Below, in pieces: positions 33,839-42,040 of a stretch of DNA of 64,000 bases (its first letter is position 1; each line of letters begins with the position of its first letter). This DNA comes from Egaibacter danicus (lineage in GTDB: Bacteria > Pseudomonadota > Gammaproteobacteria > Burkholderiales > Burkholderiaceae_C). The position numbers were made by a program, and so were the translations under genes. The DNA lies in NCBI GenBank assembly GCA_016707075.1, contig JADJII010000003.1, positions 349,671 to 413,670 of the forward strand. The letters run 5' to 3'. A model generated the notes under the pieces. The model was not told the origin of the DNA. It worked only from the letters and a program-made list of their open reading frames with translations, and ran no database searches.

Positions 33839-34102
33839 TCACACGCCTTTGGCAACGCCGAGTGCCCATTGTTGCCAGTGCTCTGCATTTGCCCGCGTCG
33901 TGGTGGACGCATGGGTCGAAACATGGGCCATGGTCGTAGCCACCATGCCCAGAATGTGCTCCGTGACGTGGGCTTGATCTGCACCAACAGACAATGCAGC
34001 GATCTGTTTTGCGTTCTCCCCCTTGGCCTCAACAGTAATGGCTTGCAATGCAGGGTCAGCTTCCTGTTCCGTCGTGGAAGAGCTGGTGGTGTCGATATTC
34101 AT
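33839..34102 (-). CDS. Hypothetical small protein
   Basis: 87 residues from the ATG at 34102. It is Thr/Ala/His-rich and acidic at the N-terminus: MNIDTTSSSTTEQEADPALQ, then IAALSVGADQAHVTEHILGM and HASTTTRANAEHWQQWALG. No signal peptide, membrane helix or known motif is visible. It lies directly downstream of a strong terminator, so it needs its own promoter. It could be a non-coding open frame, though its composition looks protein-like. Confidence 0.5.
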   Translation of the reverse strand: MNIDTTSSSTTEQEADPALQAITVEAKGENAKQIAALSVGADQAHVTEHILGMVATTMAHVSTHASTTTRANAEHWQQWALGVAKGV

Positions 34103-34120
34103 GGGTGGCCCGGAAAAGAA

Positions 34121-34150
34121 AAAACCCACCATCTTTCGACGGTGGGTTTT
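34121..34150 (-). terminator. Rho-independent terminator after tRNA-Asn
   Basis: AAAACCCACC (34121-34130) and GGTGGGTTTT (34141-34150) form a perfect 10-bp stem with a 10-nt loop. On the minus strand a T-rich run follows (TTTTTTCTTTTCC). It lies 8 bp after the tRNA 3' end. Confidence 0.85.
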
Positions 34151-34157
34151 AAGATTT

Positions 34158-34232
34158 TGGCTCCTCGACCTGGGCTCGAACCAGGGACCTACGGATTAAC
34201 AGTTCCGGCGCCCTGGGCCAATGTACACCAAT
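34158..34232 (-). tRNA. tRNA-Asn (GTT anticodon), 3' two-thirds intact, 5' part disrupted
   Basis: On the minus strand the end reads GTCGAGGAGCCA (acceptor, discriminator, encoded CCA). The T arm before it is CCTGG-TTCGAGC-CCAGG, and the anticodon arm contains CTGTTAATCCG with GTT. The expected D arm and acceptor 5' strand are not intact. An extra A occurs in the anticodon stem (CCGGAACTG), and the D-arm region reads GCTCATTGG followed by extra bases. No partner for the 3' acceptor strand is found. Sequence error or a junction explains this better than a working tRNA as written. Confidence 0.65.
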
Positions 34233-34355
34233 GAGCAGTTCGGCGTTTCTTGAAGCAGCGTTGTCTTTTCGCCCGGTGTGGACTCTCCAAGCAGTCTGTC
34301 TGGGTCTGCGCATGACCAACTTGCTGTCATTTTCGCGTTTCTCAGGCTCACTCTT
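34233..34355. other. Short intergenic stretch with no recognised feature
   Basis: Neither strand shows a gene, hairpin or repeat. It separates the damaged tRNA-Asn from the scrambled end of the reductase gene. The expected C-terminus of the reductase should reach to about 34290, so some sequence seems to have been replaced or misread here. Confidence 0.4.
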
Positions 34356-35465
34356 TCAGCCGAGTCTTTCCGAGGTGAAGGTGCAGCCCAGTGATGCCCA
34401 TGACTTGAAGTCAAATTCGCAGGACTCATTAGATTCGTTCCTAATGATTAAGCGACGACGCGGGATTTTTCCAAAAGTGTCGGTCACGACTTGGGCCACA
34501 CTTTGCGAAAGATATTGAGATATGGAAAGTCCTTTATTTTCGCGGGCACGTTGATATCGCCCACGCCGGCACGCGGGGAAGATGTCTCGGTCCAGTGGCT
34601 GCTGGCTCGATCCGGCCCATTCGGCGATGGGCCCCATTGAAGCCCATTTGGGAGACAGGCCAAAAAACACCAGCATCACATCCAGCGGCACCACGCGGGT
34701 AATGCCGTCGCTGCCGGTGACCTTGGCGCCAGCGAGTTTGCCGTCTTTTTCTTCCAGTCCGGTTACCTGTCCGATGACAAACTGCATTTCATACGCGTCA
34801 CACAGCTCTTTCATCCTGGCAACGCTGGCCGGCGCAGCCTTGAAGCCGTCGCGGCGGTGCACCAGGATGACACTTTCGGCCTTGTGCGGGCTGTCTTTGA
34901 CGAAATCCAGCGCCCAGTCAAGCGCCGAGTCGCCACCGCCCACGATGACCAGGTTTTTGCCAGCAAAGTCCATCGGATTCTTGACCCGGTAGAAGAGCTG
35001 CGAGCCTTCGAACGCTTCCAGTCCTTCCACCTTGAGGGTGCGCGGCTGAAACGCGCCGACACCGGCAGCAATGAAGATGGTCTTGGTCAGGAACTGCGTG
35101 CCTTTGGAGGTCTGAACGAAGAAGCGGCCGTCATCACGCTTTTCCACAACGGTCACTTCCTGACCGAAATGGAACGTGGCGCCAAACGGCTCAATCTGCT
35201 TGAGCAGGTTGTCGGTCAACTCCTGCCCGGTGCACACGGGCACGGCGGGAATGTCATAAATCGGCTTGTCAGGATACAGCTCGACGCACTGGCCACCGGG
35301 ATAGGCCAGTGAATCAATCACATGGGCCTTGATTTCCAGCAGGCCGAGCTCAAAAACCTGAAACAGGCCAACCGGGCCAGCGCCCACGATGACCGCGTCC
35401 GTCTCAATGGGCCCGTCGTGGGCATGCGCGGTATTGATCACTTCTTGATTCAGTTTGGGTTCCAT
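34356..35465 (-). CDS. Ferredoxin-NADP reductase (type II, thioredoxin-reductase-like), C-terminus scrambled
   Basis: The frame encodes 369 residues. Residues 1-280 are a clear flavoprotein: AVIVGAGPVGLFQVFELGLL (FAD), LAYPGGQCVELYPDKPIYDIP, LVIVGGGDSALDWALDF (NADPH) and VILVHRRDGFKAAP. After GPIAEW (about 34,620) the expected C-terminal FAD motif and tail are missing. Traces of the true gene remain on the minus strand near 34,550-34,570 (GTGGGCGATATCAACGTG, which would encode VGDINV), but frames no longer agree. It is 6 bp downstream of fdxA, so it probably reduces or oxidises that ferredoxin. Confidence 0.8.
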   Translation of the reverse strand: MEPKLNQEVINTAHAHDGPIETDAVIVGAGPVGLFQVFELGLLEIKAHVIDSLAYPGGQCVELYPDKPIYDIPAVPVCTGQELTDNLLKQIEPFGATFHFGQEVTVVEKRDDGRFFVQTSKGTQFLTKTIFIAAGVGAFQPRTLKVEGLEAFEGSQLFYRVKNPMDFAGKNLVIVGGGDSALDWALDFVKDSPHKAESVILVHRRDGFKAAPASVARMKELCDAYEMQFVIGQVTGLEEKDGKLAGAKVTGSDGITRVVPLDVMLVFFGLSPKWASMGPIAEWAGSSQQPLDRDIFPACRRGRYQRARENKGLSISQYLSQSVAQVVTDTFGKIPRRRLIIRNESNESCEFDFKSWASLGCTFTSERLG

Positions 35466-35471
35466 GATTCC

Positions 35472-35801
35472 TTAGCGGACCAGCAGCGGGAGCTTGTTGG
35501 TCTTGTCTTTCCATTCGTCGGCGTCAGGCGGGGGCGCCTTGCGCTTGGTGATGCTTTTCCAGGTGGGGAGCTTGGCCAGTTCGGCGTTGAGCTTGGTCAT
35601 GTGCTGCTGGTCGGCGGGCACGTCTTCTTCGGCGTAGATGGCGTTGACCGGGCATTCCGGGATGCACACGGCGCAATCAATGCACTCGTCGGGGTCAATG
35701 GTCAGGAAATTGGGGCCTTCGCGAAAACAATCCACGGGACAGACGTCCACGCAATCGGTGTATTTGCACTTGATACAGGCTTCGGTGACGGTGTGAGTCA
35801 T
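35472..35801 (-). CDS. fdxA: 7Fe-8S ferredoxin FdxA
   Basis: 109 residues, standard for FdxA. The N-terminal clusters are bound by ACIKCKYTDCVDVCPVDCF and CIDCAVCIPECPVNAI. The Cys pattern gives one [3Fe-4S] and one [4Fe-4S] cluster. The C-terminal half is the usual charged extension. It is followed by the reductase gene 6 bp away, so the two probably form an electron-transfer pair. Confidence 0.95.
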   Translation of the reverse strand: MTHTVTEACIKCKYTDCVDVCPVDCFREGPNFLTIDPDECIDCAVCIPECPVNAIYAEEDVPADQQHMTKLNAELAKLPTWKSITKRKAPPPDADEWKDKTNKLPLLVR

Positions 35802-35827
35802 GTGATGGTTTTTCGACGAACAGGTGG

Positions 35828-35891
35828 AAACCCTATATTTTATTGGGTTTCGATGGGTAACCGCGAGTGTGACCCAAATGCGGGTGCGGTT
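35828..35891. promoter_or_regulatory. Two short inverted repeats between cysN and fdxA
   Basis: AAACCC (35828-35833) pairs with GGGTTT (35845-35850), and AACCGC (35859-35864) pairs with GCGGTT (35886-35891). The 102-bp gap may hold the end of the cys transcript and the fdxA promoter. No U-run typical of a Rho-independent terminator is seen. Confidence 0.35.
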
Positions 35892-35903
35892 ATTTGATCT
35901 CTA

Positions 35904-37193
35904 TCAGTTGATCAGCACGGCACCCGAGGTTTTGTGGGACGCCGTATCGACCAGAACCACCGACCCCAGCACGCGGGACTGGCTGTAGGGCAGGGTGGCC
36001 ACGGGCTCCTGCAGGGCCAGCTCGATGTGGCCAATGGCGTTGGGTTCGAGCTGGGTGGCGTCTTCTTCAGCCAGGGTGTTGATGTTCAGGCGGTGCACCA
36101 CGCGTTTTACCTTGGCTTTGACCCAGCGGTGGCCATGCAGCGCCCAATAGACGCGGCCTGCTACCAACGGCTCGTCGTCCAGCCAGGCCACGGTGGCCCG
36201 GATCTCGCGGCTGGGGGTGAACGCCTGGGCCTCGCCCTCGGGGGCGGTGGCCAGCAGCCAGTCGCCACGCGACACATCGACTTCGCGGTCCAGCACGATG
36301 CCGGCGCCGTGGCCAGCGAGCACGCTGCTGGGACGGCGTGTGTGGTCCAGCACCTGCGCCACCGTGGCGGTCTGGCAGCTGGGCAGGATGGCGATTTGCT
36401 GCCCCACCTGCACGCCGCCTGTGGCCACGCGGCCCCAGAACACGCGGCGGCCCTGTGAGGTGTCGCTGCTGGAAGAAAACTTTTCGACCCACTGCACGGG
36501 GAAGGCAAAGGGCTGATTCGTCTCGGCCGGGGTGCTGGGCAGGTGCTCCAGAATCTGCAGCAAACTGGGGCCGGCGTAGCCGCACCAGCCGCTGTTTTGC
36601 GCCGCCAGGCCTTCGCCACAGCGGTCTACCACGTTCCAGCCTTTGAGGGCGGAGACGGGCACGATGGCTTTCACCGGAATCTGCGCGGCTTGCGCAAACC
36701 GGGTGAGGGCGCCACTGATGTTGCGGTAAGCCAGCGTGGAGTCGGCCACGGCGTCGAGCTTGTTCACGGCAAAAACGATGCTGGAAACGCGCAGCAGGTT
36801 TGCCAGCAGGCTGTGGCGGCGGGTTTGCACCAGCAGCTCCATCTGCGGGTTGTTCCAGTCCAGCTTGGTGGCGTCCACCAGCACCACGGCGGCGTCGGCA
36901 CTGCTGGCGGCGGTGACCATGTTGCGGGTGTACTGCTCGTGGCCAGGCGCGTCGCCAATGATGAATTTGCGCTCTTCGGTGTTGAAGTAGCGGTAGGCCA
37001 CGTCAATGGTGATGCCCTGTTCGCGCTCGGCAGAGAGGCCGTCGGTCAGCAGGGCCAGGTCAGTCTCGCCCTGGCGCTGCACGCCGGCCAGGTGGTCCTG
37101 CAGCACGGCCTTGCTGTCCACCAGCAGGCGGCCAATCAGCGTGCTCTTGCCATCGTCCACCGAGCCGCAGGTGATGAATTTCAGTGCGTCCAT
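35904..37193 (-). CDS. cysN: Sulfate adenylyltransferase, large GTPase subunit
   Basis: 429 residues. It starts MDALKFITCGSVDDGKSTLIG with the G1 P-loop. G3 is DAPGHEQYTRNM, G4 is NKLDAV, G5-like is PVSALKGWNVV. It is the EF-Tu-like GTPase that drives CysD to make adenosine 5'-phosphosulfate (APS) from sulfate and ATP. No CysC (APS kinase) domain is fused, consistent with direct APS reduction by CysH. Its start overlaps the cysD stop by 1 bp. Confidence 0.95.
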   Translation of the reverse strand: MDALKFITCGSVDDGKSTLIGRLLVDSKAVLQDHLAGVQRQGETDLALLTDGLSAEREQGITIDVAYRYFNTEERKFIIGDAPGHEQYTRNMVTAASSADAAVVLVDATKLDWNNPQMELLVQTRRHSLLANLLRVSSIVFAVNKLDAVADSTLAYRNISGALTRFAQAAQIPVKAIVPVSALKGWNVVDRCGEGLAAQNSGWCGYAGPSLLQILEHLPSTPAETNQPFAFPVQWVEKFSSSSDTSQGRRVFWGRVATGGVQVGQQIAILPSCQTATVAQVLDHTRRPSSVLAGHGAGIVLDREVDVSRGDWLLATAPEGEAQAFTPSREIRATVAWLDDEPLVAGRVYWALHGHRWVKAKVKRVVHRLNINTLAEEDATQLEPNAIGHIELALQEPVATLPYSQSRVLGSVVLVDTASHKTSGAVLIN

Positions 37194-38179
37194 CAGAAGT
37201 ACCCGTCTTTCTTGCGCTTCTCCATCGAAGAATCGGAGGTCTTGTCGTCCATGCGGGTGGCGCCGCGCTCGCTCACGTCGGCGGCCAGCGTCTCGATCAC
37301 CACGTCCGCCGGGGTGGCGGCCAGGCTCTCCACCGGGCAGGTGCAGGTGATGTCGCCCACGGTGCGAAAACGCACGTCGCGGGTGACCACCTGCTCACCG
37401 TCGCGCGCGGGGGTGAGGTCGGTCAAGGGCACCAGCAAACCCTTGCGCTCGATCACTTCACGTTTGTGCGTGTAGTAGATGGAGGGCAGGGCGATCTGTT
37501 CGCGCTCGATGTATTGCCACACGTCCAGCTCGGTCCAGTTGCTGATGGGGAACACGCGGAAATGTTCGCCCTGCTGCAGCTTGGTGTTAAACAGCGTCCA
37601 CAGCTCGGGACGCTGGGCCTTGGGCTGCCACTGGCCGAAGCTGTCGCGGTGGGAAAAGATGCGCTCTTTGGCGCGGGCTTTTTCTTCGTCACGGCGGGCA
37701 CCGCCAATGAGTGCGTCAAAGCGGAATTCTTCAATGGCTTCCAGCAGCGTAACCGACTGGTGCACGTTGCGGGACTCAAAGGGGTGGGCCAGGCGCACGG
37801 TGCCGCGCGCCATGGAGTCTTCGACGTTGCGCACGATCAGTTCGGCATTCAGCTCTTTGGCACGCAGGTCGCGGAAATCGGTCACTTCGGGGAAGTTGTG
37901 GCCGGTGTCGATCATCAGCAGCGGGTAGGGGATGCCACCACCGCTGGATTTGGCGCCAAAGGCTTTTTCGGCGCATTTGAGCAGCACCAGCGAATCCTTG
38001 CCGCCAGAGAACAGCAGCGTGGGGCGCTCAAACGCGGCGGCGACTTCGCGCAGGATGAAGATGGTTTCTTCTTCCAGTGCATCGAGGTGGGTGTTGCTGA
38101 GATGATGGCTCACGGGCAGGGTCGCGGGTGCCGTGGATGCCAGCGGATTGAACAATTCGGGAGAGAGTCGGGCGTTCAT
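37193..38179 (-). CDS. cysD: Sulfate adenylyltransferase, small subunit
   Basis: 328 residues. The PP-loop is LLFSGGKDSLVLL (about residues 54-66), followed by YPLLMIDTGHNFPEVTDFRD, ALIGGARRDEEKARAKER and FRVFPISNWTELDVWQYIERE, all CysD signatures. With CysN it adenylates sulfate. It starts 15 bp after the cysH stop and belongs to the cysI-DUF934-cysH-cysD-cysN operon. Confidence 0.95.
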   Translation of the reverse strand: MNARLSPELFNPLASTAPATLPVSHHLSNTHLDALEEETIFILREVAAAFERPTLLFSGGKDSLVLLKCAEKAFGAKSSGGGIPYPLLMIDTGHNFPEVTDFRDLRAKELNAELIVRNVEDSMARGTVRLAHPFESRNVHQSVTLLEAIEEFRFDALIGGARRDEEKARAKERIFSHRDSFGQWQPKAQRPELWTLFNTKLQQGEHFRVFPISNWTELDVWQYIEREQIALPSIYYTHKREVIERKGLLVPLTDLTPARDGEQVVTRDVRFRTVGDITCTCPVESLAATPADVVIETLAADVSERGATRMDDKTSDSSMEKRKKDGYF

Positions 38180-38194
38180 GGTCAGGTGCTCGAT

Positions 38195-38971
38195 TTATGC
38201 GCTTGTCAAAGCGCTGGAGAGGGAACTGGTTGCAGGTGCCGGGCTGACGTGCAGGCCGCATTCCTTGGCCGTTTCATCCTCCCACCACCAGCGGCCCGAG
38301 CGGAAATCTTCGCCCACGGACACAGCGCGGGTGCAGGGCGCGCAGCCGATGCTGGGGAAAAACTGGTCGTGCAGCGGGTTGTAGTCCACCCCGTGGACGT
38401 TGATGTAGTGCCACACATCGCCCCAGGTCCAGTTGGCCAGCGGGTTGAGTTTGGTGCGGTCGGGGTTGGTGGTGTCAATCAACGGCACATCGGCGCGGGC
38501 GCCGGATTGCTCCCGGCGCAGGCCGGTGATCCAGGCTTTTTTTCCGGCCAGCGCACGCTCCAGTGGCTCCATCTTGCGGATATCGCAGCAGGCCTTGCGC
38601 AGCGTGATGCTTTTGTACATCGCGTCTTTGCCCTCAATGGCTACAAATTGCACCACGGCTTCGTTCCTGGGCGTGAACACGTTTACCTGGGTACGGGATC
38701 TGGCTTTGAACTGCTCCAGCAGTTGCAGCGTTTCGGCGTGCAGCATGCCGGTTTCCAGCACGAAGATGGGGATATCCAGCGCCAGCAAATTGATCAGGTG
38801 GCTGACCACCATGTCTTCGGCGCCGAGGCTGGACGCCTGGGTGATCAGGGCCGGGCCTACCAGGGATTCAGCGGCGTAGTCACGCGCGGCGGTTTGCAGC
38901 AGGGCTTTGGTCTCCACCAGCTTCGCGTCAAAATCCCCGGAAGGGCGGGCGTAGAGTTCGATGGCGCTCAT
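38195..38971 (-). CDS. cysH: Adenylyl-sulfate reductase (CysH family, [4Fe-4S] APS-reductase type)
   Basis: 258 residues. CCDIRKMEPL and GCAPCTRAVSVGEDFRSGRWWWE contain the two Cys pairs that bind a [4Fe-4S] cluster, the mark of APS (rather than PAPS) reductases. ASSLGAEDMVVSHLINLLAL, VFTPRNEAVVQF and RKAWITGLRREQS-type motifs fit CysH. It reduces APS to sulfite with thioredoxin. It overlaps the DUF934 gene by 4 bp (start within its end). Confidence 0.94.
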   Translation of the reverse strand: MSAIELYARPSGDFDAKLVETKALLQTAARDYAAESLVGPALITQASSLGAEDMVVSHLINLLALDIPIFVLETGMLHAETLQLLEQFKARSRTQVNVFTPRNEAVVQFVAIEGKDAMYKSITLRKACCDIRKMEPLERALAGKKAWITGLRREQSGARADVPLIDTTNPDRTKLNPLANWTWGDVWHYINVHGVDYNPLHDQFFPSIGCAPCTRAVSVGEDFRSGRWWWEDETAKECGLHVSPAPATSSLSSALTSA

Positions 38972-39390
38972 GCGGCGGCTTTCTCCGCGAAAAGAGGCGC
39001 GGTCTGAACGGCATCGCCCTGATAAAACGCGTGGAATCGGTCGAATTGCCGTTGGGCGTGGGCGATGTCCTGATCGGCGCGCAGCACGGCGGAGTCAAAA
39101 CCCGTACGCTGCATCTGCACCAGCTGGTCAATCAGCACATCACCCGTGGCGCGGATCTCGCCCTTGAAACCCAGGCGGCGGCGCAGCAGAAAGGCCTGGC
39201 TGTAGGCGCGGCCATCGCTGAACTTGGGGAAGCTCAGTTCAATGCGCTCCACGCCAGCCAGCTCCAGGCTGCGGGGGTCCGCATCATTGGCCAGCTGGAG
39301 AACGTTTTCCAGCATTTTTTGAGTGCCATTTTGGCCTTCAGCCCGCGTCGAATGTGCGTGAGAAGCTATTAATTTGATAGTGGTTTGCAT
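38968..39390 (-). CDS. DUF934 protein of the sulfate assimilation operon, with repeat-encoded N-terminus
   Basis: 140 residues. The core LANDADPRSLELAGVERIELSF, then DGRAYSQAFLLRRRLGFKGE and RATGDVLIDQLVQMQRTGFDS, is DUF934, which sits between cysI and cysH in many proteobacteria and is thought to assist sulfite reduction. The first 25 residues are unusual: after MQT they are encoded by the 59-bp repeat (TIKLIASHAHSTRAEGQNG). Met-26 is an alternative start but has no ribosome site, while the ATG at 39390 has GAGG 12 nt upstream at the end of cysI. Confidence 0.87.
   Translation of the reverse strand: MQTTIKLIASHAHSTRAEGQNGTQKMLENVLQLANDADPRSLELAGVERIELSFPKFSDGRAYSQAFLLRRRLGFKGEIRATGDVLIDQLVQMQRTGFDSAVLRADQDIAHAQRQFDRFHAFYQGDAVQTAPLFAEKAAA
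39323..39381 (-). repeat. 59-bp dispersed element, copy 5 (at the start of the DUF934 gene, in frame)
   Basis: On the minus strand it reads ACTATCAAATTAATAGC, TTCTCACGCACATTCGAC and ends GGCCAAAATGGCAC. It begins at codon 4 of the DUF934 frame and is translated in the same frame as copies 2 and 4. Confidence 0.88.
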
Positions 39391-39392
39391 GA

Positions 39393-41201
39393 TCAGGCAG
39401 CCTCTGTTTCAGTGACGTGAACAGCTTTGCCGGTGCTGGTGCGCATGCTGTTGGCGGCCAGTTTGAAGGGCTCAGCGCCCACGCGGCGAACGGTGGCGAT
39501 GAAGGTTTCGTTGCTACCCTGTACGGCCTGCCGCTCGCGGCGATAGGTGTCGATGATGGCTTCGATCACGTCGGCCACTTCGTCAGCAGCAAACGACGGG
39601 CCAACCACCTTGCCAGCCACGGGCGCGCCACTCAATGCAGAGCCGTCCGAGCCGCCCAGCGACACCTGGTACCACTCCTTGCCGTCTTTATCCACGCCCA
39701 GAATGCCGATGTGGCCGCTGTGGTGATGACCGCAGGAGTTGATGCAGCCGCTGATGTGCAGGTCAATCTCGCCCAGATCATGCAGTTCGTCCAGATCCTG
39801 ATACCGCTCGGTGATGGCTTGGGCAACGGGCAATGAGCGGGCGTTCGCCAGCGCGCAGAAGTCGCCACCAGGGCAGGTAATCATGTCCGATAGCAGGCGG
39901 ATATTCGGGCGGGCGAAACCGAGCTTGCGGGCGGCACGCCAGAGTTCGGGCAACTGGTCGCAACGCACCCACGGCAGCACCAGATTCTGGTCGTGCGTGA
40001 CGCGCACTTCACCGGCGGAGAACTCGTCAGCCAGCGCGGCGGCGCCTTCCAGTTGGTCGGAGGTGGCATCGCCCGGCGCGTAACCCAGGCGCTTGAACGA
40101 CAGCGTTACCGCCCGCAGGTCGGGGTTTTTGTGAGGGGCCACGTTTTGTTGCAGCCAGCGGCCAAACTCCACGTCATCCTCGGCGGCGGCACGCAGAATG
40201 TGGGCGATCTTGGCGTCTGCGTCCTTGCGGTTGCAGTTCAGTGCGGGCGGTACAAACGCTGCGGACACGCGGTCCAGCTCGGTCTGATCGATGGTGTGCG
40301 GTGCGCCGTCCACATCCAGGATCTGCTGGTATTCGGCTTCCACCTCTTCGGTGAAACGGGCACCCTCGGCCTTTACCAGAATCTTGATGCGGGCCTTGTA
40401 CAGGTTGTCGCGACGGCCCCAACGGTTGTACACGCGCACCACGGCTTCAAGGTAATTGAGAATCTGGTTCCAGGGCAGGAAATCGCGGACTACGGTGCCG
40501 ATGACGGGGGTGCGGCCCATGCCACCGCCCACGATGACCCGAAAGCCAATGTCGCCATCTTCATTGCGGATGACGTGCAGGCCCACGTCATGCCAGTAGG
40601 TGGCCGCGCGGTCTTCTTTTGCGCCGGTGATGGCGATCTTGAACTTGCGTGGCAAAAACGCGAACTCGGGGTGCAGCGTGCTCCACTGACGCAGGATTTC
40701 GGCGAAAGGGCGCGGGTCGGCGACTTCGTCCACGGCAATGCCGGCGCGCTCGTCGCTGGTGATGTTGCGGATGCAGTTGCCGCTGGTCTGGATGCCGTGC
40801 ATGTTGACGCTGGCCAGCAGGTCCATCACGTCGGCGCTTTTGTCCAGCGGTATCCAGTTGTATTGCACGTTCTGGCGCGTGGTGAGGTGGGCCACGCCGG
40901 AGGGCAGGGAGTTCAGGTCGGAGAGGCCCGGGTTGGCTTTGTCGAGGTTGTTTTCGTCTTTGCGGTCGTAGTCGCGGGCGATTTTGGCCAACACGCGCAG
41001 CTGGGCGCTGGAGAGCTCACCGTAGGGCACGGCCACACGCAGCATGGGCGCAAACCGCTGGATGTACCATCCGTTTTGCAGGCGCAGGGGCCGGAATTCA
41101 TCGTCGCCAAGCTGGCCTTTGAGGTTGCGCTCGAGCTGGTCGCGATACTGTGCGGCGCGCTGCTTGACGAATTGGCGGTCAAAGTCGGTGTATTGGTACA
41201 T
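39393..41201 (-). CDS. cysI: Sulfite (or nitrite) reductase hemoprotein, CysI-like
   Basis: 602 residues from the ATG at 41201. It has the duplicated ferredoxin-like and siroheme domains (FRPLRLQNGWYIQRF; VAHLTTRQNVQYNW; GCIRNIT-type NCIRNITSDERAG). The siroheme/[4Fe-4S] ligands are TCPGGDFC and SGCINSCGHHHSGHIG. In this operon it reduces sulfite to sulfide with six electrons. No CysJ flavoprotein is nearby, so the donor is probably ferredoxin or another reductase. Siroheme supply fits the CbiX-type gene at 61.8 kb. Confidence 0.94.
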   Translation of the reverse strand: MYQYTDFDRQFVKQRAAQYRDQLERNLKGQLGDDEFRPLRLQNGWYIQRFAPMLRVAVPYGELSSAQLRVLAKIARDYDRKDENNLDKANPGLSDLNSLPSGVAHLTTRQNVQYNWIPLDKSADVMDLLASVNMHGIQTSGNCIRNITSDERAGIAVDEVADPRPFAEILRQWSTLHPEFAFLPRKFKIAITGAKEDRAATYWHDVGLHVIRNEDGDIGFRVIVGGGMGRTPVIGTVVRDFLPWNQILNYLEAVVRVYNRWGRRDNLYKARIKILVKAEGARFTEEVEAEYQQILDVDGAPHTIDQTELDRVSAAFVPPALNCNRKDADAKIAHILRAAAEDDVEFGRWLQQNVAPHKNPDLRAVTLSFKRLGYAPGDATSDQLEGAAALADEFSAGEVRVTHDQNLVLPWVRCDQLPELWRAARKLGFARPNIRLLSDMITCPGGDFCALANARSLPVAQAITERYQDLDELHDLGEIDLHISGCINSCGHHHSGHIGILGVDKDGKEWYQVSLGGSDGSALSGAPVAGKVVGPSFAADEVADVIEAIIDTYRRERQAVQGSNETFIATVRRVGAEPFKLAANSMRTSTGKAVHVTETEAA

Positions 41202-41225
41202 GGCGGGCAAATTTCAAAAGGGGAC

Positions 41226-42017
41226 TTAGAGGGCAATCAGTTTCACGCCGGCATAGGCCAGCAGCACGGACAGAAGGGAGCGGATGACGCGGTCCGGCGT
41301 GCGGGCCATCAGGTGCGAGCCGACCCAGATGCCGGGAATGGAGCCTGCCAGCAGCTTGGCGAGCAGCGGCCAATCCACCGAGCCCAGCGAGGCATGGCCC
41401 AGGCCGGCCACCAGCGTCAGCGGCACGGCATAGGCAATATCGGCTGCCACGATGCGCACCAGCGGTAGCCGGGGGTACAAAATCATCAGCACGGTGACTC
41501 CAATGGCGCCTGCGCCCACCGAGGTTAGGGTGACCAGCGTGCCGATGAGGGCGCCAAACAGCAGCGGCAGGCTCCAGTGGCGGGGTGTCGCGGCCAGTAT
41601 TTCTTCGCCCAATGCAACCCTGGTCGGGGCCGCTTTGCCGCGCAGCGCCTTGTAGAGCGTGGCCGCAGCGGTGAGCAGTAGCGCCACGCCCAATGTCGTG
41701 GTCATGACGGCTTGCACCGGTGCGCTGGCCGGGCCAACGGTGCGCAGGATGTACAGCGTAATCAGCGCGGCTGGAATGCTGCCGGCTGACAGCTGGAGCA
41801 CCACGCGCCAATCAACCCGTTTGGCGCGTGCCAGCTTGGCGGTGCCGCTCATTTTGGTGAAAGCGGCGAACAGCAGATCGGTGCCGACGGCCAGATAGGG
41901 CTTCACGCCGAAGAAAAAGATCAGTATGGGGGTCATCAACGAGCCGCCGCCCACGCCTGTGAGGCCGACCACCAGGCCGACAAAAAACCCCGCAAAGACA
42001 AACGCCAAATCGTGCAT
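41226..42017 (-). CDS. TauE/SafE-family anion transporter (probable sulfite/sulfur-compound permease)
   Basis: 263 residues with about eight membrane helices. GFFVGLVVGLTGVGGGSLMTPIL and the second repeat GALIGTLVTLTSVGAGAIGVTVL are TauE/SafE signatures. It lies 24 bp upstream of cysI on the same strand and should be the first gene of the cys operon. Family members move sulfite, sulfoacetate or related anions; whether this one imports sulfur or exports sulfite is not shown. Confidence 0.88.
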   Translation of the reverse strand: MHDLAFVFAGFFVGLVVGLTGVGGGSLMTPILIFFFGVKPYLAVGTDLLFAAFTKMSGTAKLARAKRVDWRVVLQLSAGSIPAALITLYILRTVGPASAPVQAVMTTTLGVALLLTAAATLYKALRGKAAPTRVALGEEILAATPRHWSLPLLFGALIGTLVTLTSVGAGAIGVTVLMILYPRLPLVRIVAADIAYAVPLTLVAGLGHASLGSVDWPLLAKLLAGSIPGIWVGSHLMARTPDRVIRSLLSVLLAYAGVKLIAL

Positions 42018-42040
42018 AGAGGCAGACTGTAGGCGGGCGG

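Noticed and set aside
34158..34232. Phage attachment site at the tRNA-Asn 3' end
   Set aside because: No integrase gene or second tRNA 3' copy lies in the window; sequence damage explains the missing 5' half more simply.
34139..34234. Small plus-strand protein ending with GLEPGTYGLTV
   Set aside because: This peptide is a familiar false translation of the antisense strand of a tRNA gene.
37184..39007. A 607-codon plus-strand frame across cysD and cysH
   Set aside because: It runs through two well-supported genes in antisense, is rich in His, Gln and Gly from mirrored codons, and has no recognisable domain.
39993..41468. A 491-codon plus-strand frame antisense to cysI
   Set aside because: cysI on the other strand has all siroheme ligands; the antisense product has no family resemblance.
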